The notes under the pieces were generated by a model that was given only the letters and a program-made list of their open reading frames with translations, had not been told where the DNA came from and did not search any database. 58,221 bases of DNA from Microbacterium testaceum. Its GTDB lineage: Bacteria > Actinomycetota > Actinomycetes > Actinomycetales > Microbacteriaceae. Below are positions 1 through 9,199 of the stretch, one piece after another. The stretch is from positions 1-58,221 of the forward strand of contig NZ_LDRU01000085.1 of assembly GCF_001476285.1 (NCBI RefSeq), read 5' to 3'. Each line of letters opens with the position of its first letter. Positions within the stretch are counted from its first letter, which is position 1. Position numbers and translations under genes: made by a program.

Positions 1-72
1 CTCCGCCCCGCGCCCCGCGGCACCCGCGCAAGGCCCATCGCCCCCGGGTGAGCCCGTCCCTACAATGACGCC

Positions 73-684
73 ATGACGGCAGGCCAGCCCGAGTGGGTGA
101 TCCGAGAGGACGCGGGGTCGCCGGTGCTCGTCGCGCTGTATCTACGCCAGGTGCTCGGCATCCGGTCTCCCGAAGACCTGCCCTCCCTGCGGCACGTGCC
201 GGCGGCCGCGGAGACGACGAGAACGGATGCCGCGCAGTCGGAGCTCGAGAGACAGTGGCGCGCCTACTGGGCGTTGACGGTGGAGCCCCAGGCGCATCCC
301 TCCCCCGTCCCGCTCGAACTGGTCGAGGGCTTCGACGGACTCGTGACGCTGCCCATCGAGGGCGCGGAGGCCCTGCGCGACGCCGCGTCGCCCTTCGCCG
401 ACGAGGCCACCGACTTCGCTCAGCAGGCGCACGGACGGTACGCGCGCGAGACGTCGGCACGGCCGGGGGTGTCGTATCGCGCCTACGCCAGCGCAATCGC
501 GGCGCACGAACGCATCGTCGGTCGTCGCGCGCACTCGTTCGAGCTGAACGTGCAGATCCTGCCGCTGGCTCAGCGCGGAGTGTGGTGGATCGGCTCGCTC
601 ACGGTCGCCGTGACCGACGGTCTGCGCGGAGACGTGGCGGCATTCGACTCCGCGATCCACCCGATCATCGCGGAGCTCGCCTGA
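73..684 (+). CDS. conserved hypothetical protein, 203 aa
   Basis: Soluble-looking protein of 203 residues with no signal peptide, membrane segment or motif that I recognise. The coding frame is supported by strong GC bias at third positions and by its promoter: TACAAT lies at 61-66, exactly six bases before the ATG, the spacing expected for a leaderless actinobacterial transcript, and there is no Shine-Dalgarno sequence. It ends four bases before the stop of the convergent small membrane protein, so the two transcripts meet tail to tail. I cannot assign a function. Confidence 0.75.
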   Translation: MTAGQPEWVIREDAGSPVLVALYLRQVLGIRSPEDLPSLRHVPAAAETTRTDAAQSELERQWRAYWALTVEPQAHPSPVPLELVEGFDGLVTLPIEGAEALRDAASPFADEATDFAQQAHGRYARETSARPGVSYRAYASAIAAHERIVGRRAHSFELNVQILPLAQRGVWWIGSLTVAVTDGLRGDVAAFDSAIHPIIAELA

Positions 685-687
685 GCG

Positions 688-1023
688 TCAGACGCCGTGC
701 TGCTCGTGGTCGACGATGACCTGGCGGGTGCGTCCACCGAGGACGCGCTCGAAGATCAACGCGACGATGGCCGCCACCGTCACACCGGCGACGACGCAGA
801 TCAGCGCGGTGAAGCCGAACACCTGCAGCTGCGAGTACACGACCTGCGTGTACGGGCTCACGTCGGTGCTGTCGATCGCGAACGTGAGGATGAGGGCGAC
901 CAGGATGCCGACGAACGCGCCCGCGGCCAGGAAAACGCCGTACTTGGGGGCGCGACGAACGCTGGCCGTCTCGATCTCATCGCGTGAGAAGGACGGTCGT
1001 TCGGGGGCGGGCTGATCGGCCAT
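688..1023 (-). CDS. small two-TM membrane protein, Trk-like annotation family
   Basis: Protein of 111 residues with a charged N-terminal tail of about 27 residues and two hydrophobic helices (about 29-50 and 67-90, GVFLAAGAFVGILVALILTF and the segment after VVYSQLQVFG), then a basic, cytoplasmic-looking tail. Homologues in Microbacteriaceae are, from memory, often labelled potassium transporter Trk, but nothing in the sequence shows potassium transport. The start is set at MADQPAPER because GACAAT stands six bases upstream (1030-1035 on the minus strand), a leaderless arrangement; the frame stays open further upstream to 1128, but without promoter support. Function unknown. Confidence 0.75.
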   Translation of the reverse strand: MADQPAPERPSFSRDEIETASVRRAPKYGVFLAAGAFVGILVALILTFAIDSTDVSPYTQVVYSQLQVFGFTALICVVAGVTVAAIVALIFERVLGGRTRQVIVDHEQHGV

Positions 1024-1172
1024 GACTCCATTGTCCCACCACCGCGTCGCAGACGGGGCGCGCGGGATGCAATCGAGCAGCGAGCACTGACGCCCCACCC
1101 CGAGCGGCGCAACGTGCACACCCGGCACGCCGACGCCTTACACCTCGTGGAGCGGGAATGAGGTGGTCGGAT

Positions 1173-3434
1173 CTACTCAGCGCCCTTCAACGCCCCCAGC
1201 ACGTCAACCCGACGCAGACGACGCGCCAGGAGGAAAGATGCGCTCAGGCCGCACCCCACGACGATGACGACGCACAGCGCGATGGCGGCCGGCGATGCGG
1301 CCGGTGCGTAGACGATGCGGTCCGTGCGGAAGACCGCGAGGTACGCCGACAGAAAGGCGATGCCGGTAGGGATGCCGATGAGCGCACCGGCGACGGTGAC
1401 GGCGACGTTCTCGCGCAGCAGGAGCGCTCGGATCTCGCGCGGACGCACTCCCAGCACCGCGAGTGTGGCGTAATCGCGGGTGCGCTCGGCGAATGCCAGA
1501 GCGCCCAGGTTCACCAACACGACCATGGTCAGCAGCAGCCCAAACCCTTTGATGAGCGCGAAGACGTCGCCGAGGCCGTCGATCACCTGCTCGGCGTTCG
1601 CGCGCCGGGCGTCGTGTGTCAGGACGCTCGCGATTCCGGGTCGACCGTCGAGGACCTCGGCGGCCTCAGCCCCCCTTGCAAGCAGCACGTTCGGTTCGAA
1701 AACGCCGCCCGCGCGCTCCCACGCGGACCGCGAGAGGAAGAGTCCCTGCGGCTCCGCCGCGTCAGTGACCCCGCGCACGGTGACGGCGACGCCCCTCGCG
1801 GAGCCAGGCGGAAGCACCGTGACCTCATCCCCGAGCGCGATCCCGCGCGCGTCGGCGAGCGCGATACTCACGAGCGCACCATCGGCGGGTAGTGCCACGG
1901 CGGTGTCAGCGTCCGACAGGCGATAGAGGTCGCCGTCCGACAGGACGTTCACGGCTTCTCCCCCTGACAGAGCGTCACCTGGCGCGAGGAACGTCATCTG
2001 CCACTGGACGTCGGCGATTCCGGATGCCAGGGCCTCACCCTGCTGCGACCACGCGCCCGGAGAGAGCCGCGCCTGCGCGTCGAAGAGGTATTGCGATTCG
2101 AACGACCGCGCGACCTGGTGGTGCAAGGAATCCGGCATCCCGAATCCCGCGATGAGAAGCGTGGTCCCGCCCACCGTGGCGGCCAGCGCCGTGAGAAGTC
2201 GTCCGCGCGCTACCGCGATCTCCCGCAGGCCCCACGCGTTCAGCGGCGACAATCGTCGGAGCCGCGGAAAGACGCGCCGGGCCGTCGCGCCCCCTCCGCG
2301 CATCGCCGCGGCCGGCTCCGCGCGCCGCGCCGCGCGAGTGGCGACGACCGACACGATCGACGCACCCGCGACCAGAGCGACCGCCAGCGCCACAGGCGCG
2401 GGGGTGTACGCCGGAATCCAGGTGATCAATCCGAAGCTCGACCGTTGAGAATCCAGGACGAAAAGAGAGAGCACGGGGGCGAACGCGAAGCCGACGAAGG
2501 CCCCCAGAGCGACGACGACTGCGTACTGGGAGTAGTGCCGTCGCAGCTCCGCGTCGGTGACACCGAGCGCCTTCAGCGTCGCGATGTCGCGCTGCTGCAT
2601 GTCGACCAGTCGCCGCATCGAGGTGAACATCGCCAGCATCGCGACCACGACGAACAGGCTGAGGAACAACAGAGACAGACTGCGGATCTGTCGAATGCGG
2701 TCGGTCAACCCCACCACTCCCGGCTGAGAGGAGCGATCGGATATGGTCAGGCGTTCCGCCCCGAGCAGCCCGGGCGCCTCGGCCATGATCTGCTCAGGCG
2801 AGCCCGCCAGGGCAACGGATACACGACTCGGACCGAGAGCTTGCATCTGCTGCCGCGAGACGTAGGCATACCCGTACGCCGCCGGGTCAGGCGCGTACAG
2901 ACCATCGACGCCGGTATCCGACACCCGGTCGACTGCCCGCACCGAGGCCGCGACGGTGAAGGAGTGATCCGTCCCCGCGATCCGTAGCCGCACGGTGTCC
3001 CCCACCCGAAGCGCGTGCGCCGAAGCGAACGCGGCGTCGAGAGCGATCTGGTCGTCCGAGAGACCGTCCAGGCCTCCGTCGACCGATTCCGGGACGTCGA
3101 TCCGTTCCGGCAGCGCGCTTACGACGAGGACGCTTCGACCATCGACGACGGTCGCATCGACGAGACCCGACGTCTCCGCATCCGAGACCCCCGAAAGACC
3201 CCGCAGCGCGTCGAACTGTTCGGGCGACACGGACGACGCGGTGATCCAGACGTCGGCGAGGTGGGCCTCGGCATCCATCCGCTCCTGCTCGACCTGCATC
3301 CCCCGCCACCCGCCCTCGAGCCCGCCGTAGACGGCGAGGCACAGCGCGCTCATGACGAAGACGGCGCCGAACTGCGCCGCGCGGATCCGCAGATCGCGTA
3401 TGAGCTTGCGACGCAGCAGGGCCGGGACGCTCAT
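1173..3434 (-). CDS. ABC transporter permease, FtsX/MacB type with two FtsX units
   Basis: Large permease of 753 residues with the layout of two-unit FtsX-like exporters. It has an N-terminal membrane helix (about 18-40), an extracytoplasmic domain (about 45-250), three helices near 255-370, a second anchor near 410-430, a second extracytoplasmic domain, and three C-terminal helices (about 635-745). This family moves hydrophobic cargo or lipoproteins, or acts mechanically, with a separate ATPase; it does not import sugars. The start codon overlaps the ATPase stop by four bases, so the two are translationally coupled. Upstream of the ATPase lies a ketosynthase III gene, suggesting the cargo could be an acyl product made by that enzyme. 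That link is inference. Confidence 0.9.
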   Translation of the reverse strand: MSVPALLRRKLIRDLRIRAAQFGAVFVMSALCLAVYGGLEGGWRGMQVEQERMDAEAHLADVWITASSVSPEQFDALRGLSGVSDAETSGLVDATVVDGRSVLVVSALPERIDVPESVDGGLDGLSDDQIALDAAFASAHALRVGDTVRLRIAGTDHSFTVAASVRAVDRVSDTGVDGLYAPDPAAYGYAYVSRQQMQALGPSRVSVALAGSPEQIMAEAPGLLGAERLTISDRSSQPGVVGLTDRIRQIRSLSLLFLSLFVVVAMLAMFTSMRRLVDMQQRDIATLKALGVTDAELRRHYSQYAVVVALGAFVGFAFAPVLSLFVLDSQRSSFGLITWIPAYTPAPVALAVALVAGASIVSVVATRAARRAEPAAAMRGGGATARRVFPRLRRLSPLNAWGLREIAVARGRLLTALAATVGGTTLLIAGFGMPDSLHHQVARSFESQYLFDAQARLSPGAWSQQGEALASGIADVQWQMTFLAPGDALSGGEAVNVLSDGDLYRLSDADTAVALPADGALVSIALADARGIALGDEVTVLPPGSARGVAVTVRGVTDAAEPQGLFLSRSAWERAGGVFEPNVLLARGAEAAEVLDGRPGIASVLTHDARRANAEQVIDGLGDVFALIKGFGLLLTMVVLVNLGALAFAERTRDYATLAVLGVRPREIRALLLRENVAVTVAGALIGIPTGIAFLSAYLAVFRTDRIVYAPAASPAAIALCVVIVVGCGLSASFLLARRLRRVDVLGALKGAE

Positions 3435-4129
3435 GAGACGGGCGGGCGGGAGTCGGCCACGACCCGCCCATCGCGCATCGCCACGATGTGATCAGCGAGG
3501 TCGCGGATCGCGGGGTCGTGCGTGACCACCGCCACGATCGTGCGGCCCTCGCGGGCGACGTCCGTCAACAGGGCCATCACCTCGACCCCGGATGCCGAGT
3601 CGAGGGCTCCCGTCGGCTCATCGCACAGCAGCACGTCGGGCCCCTTCGCCAGCGCCCGCGCGATCGAGACCCGCTGCATCTGGCCGCCCGACAGCTGCGG
3701 AGGAAAATGGCCTGCGCGATCACGCAGCCCGACGCGCTCGAGCAGTTCGATCGACGTCGGCACGTCCGCGCGTTTACGAGATGGGAGGCGGCGCGCCAGC
3801 TCGACGTTCTCGAGGGCCGTGAGCTGCGGGAGCAGGTTGTAGAACTGGAACACGAATCCGACGCGGTCGCGACGGAACTCCGTGAGCTTTCGCGGGCCCG
3901 TGCCCGTGAACGTGGCGCCGTTCAGTTCGGCATGACCAGAGTCGGGTGTGTCCATCCCTCCGAGCACGTTCAGCAGCGTGCTCTTGCCCGACCCCGATCG
4001 TCCGACTATCGCCGCGAGCCCGCCCGGTCGCAGGTGCACGGAGACCTGATCGAGAGCCATGACCCTTGTCGGTCCCGTGCCGTACTCGCGCGACAGCGCC
4101 GTGGCGCGCAGCCCGGTTCCGGATGCCAT
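3431..4129 (-). CDS. ABC transporter ATP-binding protein, LolD/MacB type
   Basis: ATPase of 232 residues, typical length for the LolD/MacB class. It shows Walker A GRSGSGKST (43-51), the Q-loop FQFYNLLPQLTALENVE (from 94), the signature LSGGQMQRV (146-154), Walker B VLLCDE (166-171) and the H-loop VTHDPAI near the C-terminus. It would drive the FtsX-type permease encoded immediately downstream, whose start overlaps its stop by four bases. The ketosynthase III gene ends 12 bases upstream of this start, and AAGGA just after that stop can serve as ribosome binding site. The three genes read as one operon. A role in export or envelope remodelling is known for the family; the substrate here is unknown. 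Confidence 0.93.
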   Translation of the reverse strand: MASGTGLRATALSREYGTGPTRVMALDQVSVHLRPGGLAAIVGRSGSGKSTLLNVLGGMDTPDSGHAELNGATFTGTGPRKLTEFRRDRVGFVFQFYNLLPQLTALENVELARRLPSRKRADVPTSIELLERVGLRDRAGHFPPQLSGGQMQRVSIARALAKGPDVLLCDEPTGALDSASGVEVMALLTDVAREGRTIVAVVTHDPAIRDLADHIVAMRDGRVVADSRPPVS

Positions 4130-4141
4130 CTGCTGCGTCCT

Positions 4142-5116
4142 TCAGTGCTGGTAGATCACGCCGCCGTAGAGCGTGCCCGACCCTGTCCCGACGAGGAGGA
4201 GACGCTCGCCCTCGGCGATCTGCGCCCGGTGGAGCGCGACGGGAATACTCGCCGCGATCGTGTTGCCGAGCTCGGGGAGCGTGACGACGACCTTCTCGGG
4301 CGACCACAGCTTCGCCATCAGTTCGATGCCCGCGCGGCTGGTCTGATGCGGCACGACCCTATCGACGCTCGGCGCCCCCTTGCTCAACTTCGGTTCGATG
4401 CTCTCAAGGAACCGGGGAAGGACCCTTAGCGCACCCCCCATGAGTTTCATGCCGTCCATATCGAACTGGTAGTCCGTTGCATTCCCCCGGACAGATCCGG
4501 CCGGGAGACGCGAGCCACCTCCCCGAATCTCGGCCGACCGGACACCCTTCGTATCGAGCAAGAACTGCGACGAGACAACGCCCTGCTGAGGGTTCACCGG
4601 TCGGCTGACGACCACCGCGCCCGCAGCGTCCCCGATCAGTAATGAGCTTTCGAGCTGATCGAAATTCAGCCCTCGACTGCCGCCCTCCATCGACACCACG
4701 AGGACGTTTTGGGCACGGCCCGAACTGACCAGGAATGCCGCTTCGCGCAGCGCGAAGAGAAAGGAGAGACACGTCCCGTGCATCGAGTACGCGTACCCAC
4801 CCATCGGCAGACCGAGCGCAGCCGCGATGATCGAACCGCCATCGGGAATCGGCTGCAGGGGCGTGCCTGAGGCGTTGATGACGACATCGATGTCCGCCAC
4901 CGAGAGGTTCGCGGACTTCAGCGCTCGGTGCGCGGCTTCGATGCCGAGATCAAGCGGGTCCTCTCCGTCGCTGAGCCAGCGACGAGTGACGACGCCCGAA
5001 CGTCTGATCGCTTCCTCGGTCGTGATACCGCACAGTCGCGCGACCTCCTCGGTGTGAACCACACGCGACGGCAAAGACACGCCCGTCCCAGAAATACGGC
5101 ATGCAAGCAAAGACAT
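4142..5116 (-). CDS. 3-oxoacyl-ACP synthase III (FabH-like ketosynthase)
   Basis: Thiolase-fold ketosynthase of 324 residues with the complete KAS III triad: Cys116 in HGTCLSF, His257 in VVPHQTS and Asn285 in ELGNTIAAS. Such enzymes condense an acyl-CoA or activated acyl group with malonyl-ACP, or join two acyl chains head to head as in OleA. The start at MSLLACRISG is chosen because it matches normal FabH N-termini and has a G-run just upstream; the frame is open to 5188. The usual fatty-acid neighbours (fabD, acpP, fabF) are absent, and the gene instead heads an operon with an ABC exporter. It is therefore more likely a specialised-lipid enzyme than the housekeeping FabH. The product is unknown. 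Confidence 0.85.
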   Translation of the reverse strand: MSLLACRISGTGVSLPSRVVHTEEVARLCGITTEEAIRRSGVVTRRWLSDGEDPLDLGIEAAHRALKSANLSVADIDVVINASGTPLQPIPDGGSIIAAALGLPMGGYAYSMHGTCLSFLFALREAAFLVSSGRAQNVLVVSMEGGSRGLNFDQLESSLLIGDAAGAVVVSRPVNPQQGVVSSQFLLDTKGVRSAEIRGGGSRLPAGSVRGNATDYQFDMDGMKLMGGALRVLPRFLESIEPKLSKGAPSVDRVVPHQTSRAGIELMAKLWSPEKVVVTLPELGNTIAASIPVALHRAQIAEGERLLLVGTGSGTLYGGVIYQH

Positions 5117-5460
5117 CGGCAGCCCCCCGGTAGTCGATAGCGCCACGTACGCGACGCATTCACCGAGGTTGGCGCGGGCCGCGCCCACCCCTCACGAGCG
5201 CAGCTCACGATGTGGAGGGTGAGTCCTGACCGCGCACTGGATCGAGGGCACGGGATCACAGCGCCACACGGGTGGGAAGTGCCTCTTCGGTCCTCAGGTT
5301 CTTGCTCGGAAGTTTCGCCCACCGATTAGCCCGACGCCACAGCCCGCGAAGTGCTCGGCCATCCACTCCGACGTGAAGCGTTCTCTGCCGATCACACGGG
5401 ACGGACCGAGATCAGAACGGCGGACCCGTCAGGGTCGATCGCGCGCGACGACGCCATGCC
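5117..5460. other. 344-bp intergenic region
   Basis: Stretch between the ketosynthase start and the end of the sterol-carrier-like gene. Both flanking genes are on the minus strand, so it should hold the ketosynthase operon promoter and a terminator for the sterol-carrier-like gene. I find no convincing promoter hexamers, strong hairpin or credible small gene; the open frames here lack start context and coding character. Confidence 0.5.
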
Positions 5461-5817
5461 CTACGGCCGCAACGGCAACAGCGCGCTCAGGTCGGCGCGG
5501 ACGCCCGAGGCGACGATGCGGCCGGCGGCGACGGCATCCGTCCAGTGCTCCTGGCCCGTGGCGACGGCGATCCAGGTGGCGGCGTCGGTCTCGACGACGT
5601 TGGGCGGGGTTCCGCGCGTGTGACGGGGCCCCTCGATCACCTGTACGGCACCGAAGGGCGGCACCCGCATCTCGACGGAGTTGCCCGGGGCCTTCTCGGC
5701 GAGCAGCTGCAACAGGTAGCGCACGGCGGTCGCCGTCGCCGGGCGCGGGGCGTCGCCGGCGGCCACCGCCTCGAGGGCGGCCCGGCCGTCGCCGGTCTCG
5801 ATACGACGTGGGGGCAT
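5461..5817 (-). CDS. sterol carrier family protein (SCP2-like)
   Basis: Small protein of 118 residues beginning [10 protein letters not shown]. The sequence resembles the sterol-carrier-family proteins that in Microbacteriaceae sit beside purD, with a [20 protein letters not shown] helix followed by beta-rich segments ending LSALLPLRP. Its biochemical role is not established; the family name comes from the SCP2 lipid-binding fold. The frame stays open far upstream, antisense to purD, but a start at 5817 is favoured: TACCGT stands seven bases before it on the minus strand, fitting a leaderless promoter, and it is divergent from purD with a 180-bp shared upstream region. Confidence 0.7.
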   Translation of the reverse strand: MPPRRIETGDGRAALEAVAAGDAPRPATATAVRYLLQLLAEKAPGNSVEMRVPPFGAVQVIEGPRHTRGTPPNVVETDAATWIAVATGQEHWTDAVAAGRIVASGVRADLSALLPLRP

Positions 5818-5997
5818 GGCATCCACGGTACTCGCGGGGCACGCGCGCGGGCCGCGTGCCCGTCCGCCGCACGACCGCGACCGCGCGTACCTGCCGCGCA
5901 GCCCGCACCGCACGGGCCGCCGCCGCACGGGCCACCGCTGCACCGGCCGTGCCGTGCGCGCGCCACGCGCGAAGAGCCCGCTCGGTAGGCTGGCCGC

Positions 5998-7269
5998 GTG
6001 AGAATCCTGGTCCTCGGTTCGGGCGCGCGCGAGCACGCCATCATCCTCGCCCTGCGCTCCGAAGAGGCATCGCACGCGATCTTCGCCGCCCCGGGCAATG
6101 CCGGCATCGCGCGCGACGCTCACCTCGTCGCGCTCGATGCGAACGACCCCGCCGAGGTGCTCACGTTCGCGAAGGACGAGGCGATCGACCTCGTCGTCGT
6201 CGGACCCGAAGCACCGCTGGTCGCCGGAGTCGCCGACGCCCTGCGCGAGCACGGCATCCCGGTCTTCGGTCCGGGCAAGGCCGCCGCGCAGCTCGAGGGC
6301 TCGAAGACCTTCGCGAAGCGGATCATGGATGCCGCGGGCGTCCCCACCGGACGCGCGGTGCGCGCTGCCGACCTCCCCACCGTCGAAGCCGCGCTCGACG
6401 AGTACGGCGCGCCCTACGTCGTCAAGGCCGACGGACTCGCCGCGGGCAAGGGAGTGATCGTCACCTCCGACCGCGAGGCCGCGATCGCGCACGCCACGAC
6501 CTATCTCGCCACCGGCGCGGTGCTGGTCGAGGAGTTCCTCTCCGGCCCCGAGGTGTCGCTGTTCTTCCTCAGCGACGGCGACCACGTGCTCCCGTTGAGC
6601 CCCGCGCAGGACTTCAAGCGCCTCCGCGACGGCGACGAGGGACCGAACACCGGCGGCATGGGCGCGTACTCGCCGCTGCCCTGGCTCGATGAGCGGTTCG
6701 GCAGCGAGGCCGATTTCGTCGACCAGGTCACCCGCGAGATCGCGGAGCCCGTGATCCGGCAGATGGATGCCGAGGGCACCCCGTTCATCGGACTCCTCTA
6801 CGCCGGCCTCATCCTGACCGACAACGGCATCAAGGTCATCGAGTTCAACGCCCGATTCGGTGACCCCGAGACCCAGGTCGTGCTCCCCCGCCTCATCGAC
6901 CCGCTGTCGGAACTGCTGCTCGCCGCGGCCTCGGGAACGCTCGAGGACCGCCCGCGCCCCGCCTTCGCCGAAGCCGCCGCCGTGACGGTCGTGCTCGCGA
7001 GCGAGGGATACCCCGAGGCACCGGTCACCGGTCGCCCCCTGCCCGGCATCGACGACGCCGACGAGGTCGACGGCGTCCACCTCGCCCACGCCGCGACGGC
7101 GGCATCCGGTAACGGATTCACGGCGACCGGTGGGCGCGTGCTCAGCGTCGTCGCCCTGGGGTCGACGTTCCGCGAGGCGCGCGCCGCCGCCTACGCGGGA
7201 CTCGAGCGCATCGGCCTCGAGGGTGGCCAGTACCGCACCGACATCGCCGCGAAGGTCGCCGCGGACTGA
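5998..7269 (+). CDS. purD: phosphoribosylamine-glycine ligase
   Basis: GAR synthetase of 423 residues, the second step of de novo purine synthesis (phosphoribosylamine + glycine + ATP -> GAR). The full family pattern is present: [14 protein letters not shown] at the start, [10 protein letters not shown], the ATP-grasp segments [12 protein letters not shown] and [21 protein letters not shown], and the C-terminal metal site [11 protein letters not shown]. The start is GTG with no Shine-Dalgarno sequence; TAGGCT at 5986-5991 is exactly six bases upstream, consistent with a leaderless mRNA. purC lies 17.6 kb downstream rather than adjacent. Confidence 0.97.
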   Translation: MRILVLGSGAREHAIILALRSEEASHAIFAAPGNAGIARDAHLVALDANDPAEVLTFAKDEAIDLVVVGPEAPLVAGVADALREHGIPVFGPGKAAAQLEGSKTFAKRIMDAAGVPTGRAVRAADLPTVEAALDEYGAPYVVKADGLAAGKGVIVTSDREAAIAHATTYLATGAVLVEEFLSGPEVSLFFLSDGDHVLPLSPAQDFKRLRDGDEGPNTGGMGAYSPLPWLDERFGSEADFVDQVTREIAEPVIRQMDAEGTPFIGLLYAGLILTDNGIKVIEFNARFGDPETQVVLPRLIDPLSELLLAAASGTLEDRPRPAFAEAAAVTVVLASEGYPEAPVTGRPLPGIDDADEVDGVHLAHAATAASGNGFTATGGRVLSVVALGSTFREARAAAYAGLERIGLEGGQYRTDIAAKVAAD

Positions 7270-7291
7270 CCCGCGCCGCTACCCTCTGGCC

Positions 7292-7633
7292 ATGGTCGAC
7301 AGGGATGCCATGGCCCGCGCGCACGAGGTCTTCGACCCGATCGCGGAGCGGCAGTGCCTGCTGCCCGACATCGACATCGGTCGCATGTTCGGTACGGAGG
7401 GGCTGCGCGTCCGCGCGAAGGTGTTCGCGTTCGTCGTGCACAACGGCTCGCTGGTCGTGAAGCTCTCGGAGGAGCGCGCGGGCGAGCTCATCGTCGAGGG
7501 CCGCGCGGGCCCCATGGTCATGCGCGGTCGACCCCTGCGCGAGTGGGTCGAGGTGCCGATGGATGCCGGAGCGGCGACGTGGGCCGACCTGATCGACGAG
7601 GCGCGGGTCTTCGTCGACGCGATCACGCCCTGA
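7292..7633 (+). CDS. TfoX N-terminal-domain family protein
   Basis: Protein of 113 residues matching the TfoX/Sxy N-terminal domain: a leading helix, the GRMFGTEGLRVRAKVFAFVV core with the characteristic MFG turn, then LVVKLSEERAGEL and a MRGRPLREWVEVP segment. In Proteobacteria the domain is part of the competence regulator Sxy/TfoX, but stand-alone copies are common in actinobacteria with unknown function. The ATG at 7292 is chosen over upstream in-frame codons that would overlap purD, because TACCCT (7280-7285) sits six bases before it. It lies 22 bases after purD on the same strand. Confidence 0.82.
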   Translation: MVDRDAMARAHEVFDPIAERQCLLPDIDIGRMFGTEGLRVRAKVFAFVVHNGSLVVKLSEERAGELIVEGRAGPMVMRGRPLREWVEVPMDAGAATWADLIDEARVFVDAITP

Positions 7634-7646
7634 GCGTCGAGCGGCG

Positions 7647-8579
7647 TCAGCGCCGCACCGGATCCCCACCGCCCGCGAGGAACCGCTCGAGGTCGCGACG
7701 CGTCGGGGCCGCCTCCCAGTCACCGGGAACGAGGCAGGCCATCGCTCCGCACGCGTTGCCTCGGACGAGGGCGTCCTCGGTGGGTGAGTCTTCGAGCCAC
7801 GCGCTGAGGTAGCCGGCGACGAACGCATCGCCCGCCCCGACCGTGTCGAGCGGCTCGATCACGAAACCGAGCGCCTCCGTCAGACCCTCGGGGGTGAAGA
7901 CGGCGGCACCCTCGGGTCCGCGCTTGACGACCACCTGCGCGACTCCCGCCGCGAGGAGCGAGGCCGCGGCATCCGGCCCCAGCAGGTCGAGCTCCTCGAC
8001 GCCCCCGAACACGAGCGTCGCGCGCTCCGCGATCTCGCGCAGCACCGGACCGGCAATCCCGGCGACGGCGAGCGCCGAACGGTAGTTGATGTCGAAGCTC
8101 ACCGGAATCCCCGCGGCGCGTGCCCGTTCGACGGCCGCGAGCACGGTGGAGCGCGCGGTGTCGGACAGCACGGGCGTGATGCCGGTGACGTGCAGAAGAT
8201 CGGCATCCTCGATCCACCCGGCCGGCAAGTCATCGGGAGCCAGCCGTGACCCCGCTGATCCGCGGCGGTAGTAGTGCACAGCGGTGGATGCCGCGGACGG
8301 GCGCTCCTTGATCATCAGGCCCGTGGGGGCTCCGGCGTCGACGAGCGCGAGAACGTCGAGCCCCTCGCCGCGGAGCTCGCGGGCGATCCGCTCTCCGAGA
8401 GGGTCGTCTCCGACACGGCCGAGCCACGCCGCGTCGATGCCGAGGCGTTGCAGCCCGACCGCGACGTTGCTCTCGGCTCCGCCGATGCCGAGCGCGAGCG
8501 TCGACGCGTGACGCAACGAGCCGATCTCGGTCGTGCGGGCGAGAGCCATGGTCTCGCCGAGGGTGACGACGCGCGTCAT
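7647..8579 (-). CDS. kdgK: PfkB-family sugar kinase, probable 2-keto-3-deoxygluconate kinase
   Basis: Ribokinase/PfkB-fold kinase of 310 residues. It has the N-terminal GGAESNVAVGLQRLG substrate/ATP segment (33-47), the phosphate-contact region SFDINYR (161-167), and the C-terminal signature DTVGAGDAFVAGY with catalytic Asp251. It would phosphorylate 2-keto-3-deoxygluconate to KDPG, as indicated by the KDPG aldolase gene immediately upstream, which it overlaps by four bases (ATGA). A GTG nine bases further upstream could also serve as start. PfkB kinases are hard to assign from sequence alone, so the substrate call rests on the operon (mannonate dehydratase, aldolase). Confidence 0.85.
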   Translation of the reverse strand: MTRVVTLGETMALARTTEIGSLRHASTLALGIGGAESNVAVGLQRLGIDAAWLGRVGDDPLGERIARELRGEGLDVLALVDAGAPTGLMIKERPSAASTAVHYYRRGSAGSRLAPDDLPAGWIEDADLLHVTGITPVLSDTARSTVLAAVERARAAGIPVSFDINYRSALAVAGIAGPVLREIAERATLVFGGVEELDLLGPDAAASLLAAGVAQVVVKRGPEGAAVFTPEGLTEALGFVIEPLDTVGAGDAFVAGYLSAWLEDSPTEDALVRGNACGAMACLVPGDWEAAPTRRDLERFLAGGGDPVRR

Positions 8580-9199
8580 GACGCGCACACCTCCGCGAAC
8601 CGCTGCGCCCGGTCGCGCAGCGCGCCGAGATCGCCGCCGCGGAACGCGTCACCGAGGAGCGGCCCGCCGACACTGACGGCCACGGCGCCCGCCGCGAGCC
8701 AGGCGGCCGCGGAATCGGCATCCACTCCTCCCGAGGGGACCACGGCGATGTCGGGGAACGGTCCGCGCAGGTCTTTCAGGTAGCCGGGGCCGACCTGGCC
8801 CGCCGGGAACACCTTCACCGCCGACGCGCCCGCCGACCACGACGAGAACAGCTCGGTCGGGGTGAGGCCGCCGGGGATGATCGGCATGCCGGCGTCCACC
8901 GCCCGCGCCACGAGCGCGGGAGAGGTGATCGGCGTGACGACGTAATCGGCGCCGACCTCGATCGCGCGCTCGAGCTGCTCGAGGTCGGTGACCGTGCCGA
9001 TGCCGAGGTCGCCGTCGAACGACGAGCGCAGGGCAGCGAAGGCGTCGAAGGTGCCCGGGGTCGTGAGCGTCAGCTCGACGCTCTGCACCCCCGCCTCGGC
9101 GAGCGCGGTGAGGACGGGTGCGTAGTCCGACGCCGCCGAGGCGCGGGCGACGACGACGAGCTTCGACGCGAGCGTGCGGGCGGGCAGCTCACCAGTCAT
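8576..9199 (-). CDS. kdgA: 2-dehydro-3-deoxy-phosphogluconate (KDPG) aldolase
   Basis: Class I aldolase of 207 residues that splits KDPG to pyruvate and glyceraldehyde-3-phosphate. The catalytic Glu lies in SVELTLTTP (Glu42) and the Schiff-base lysine in SAVKVFPAG (Lys129). The phosphate-binding loops PGGLTP and VPSGGV are also present. Length and motif order match Eda/KdgA proteins. It starts inside the last bases of the mannonate dehydratase gene (11-bp overlap) and overlaps the kinase start by four bases, so the three enzymes are translationally coupled. Confidence 0.92.
   Translation of the reverse strand: MTGELPARTLASKLVVVARASAASDYAPVLTALAEAGVQSVELTLTTPGTFDAFAALRSSFDGDLGIGTVTDLEQLERAIEVGADYVVTPITSPALVARAVDAGMPIIPGGLTPTELFSSWSAGASAVKVFPAGQVGPGYLKDLRGPFPDIAVVPSGGVDADSAAAWLAAGAVAVSVGGPLLGDAFRGGDLGALRDRAQRFAEVCAS

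Noticed and set aside
688..1128. Longer start (146 residues) for the small membrane protein
   Set aside because: The extra N-terminus is cysteine/tryptophan-rich and lacks promoter context, whereas GACAAT stands six bases before MADQP.
5818..7089. Long minus-strand open frame antisense to purD, continuous with the sterol-carrier-like gene
   Set aside because: It is the mirror frame of a strongly GC-biased gene; its sequence is low-complexity and only the part after 5817 has protein character and a promoter.
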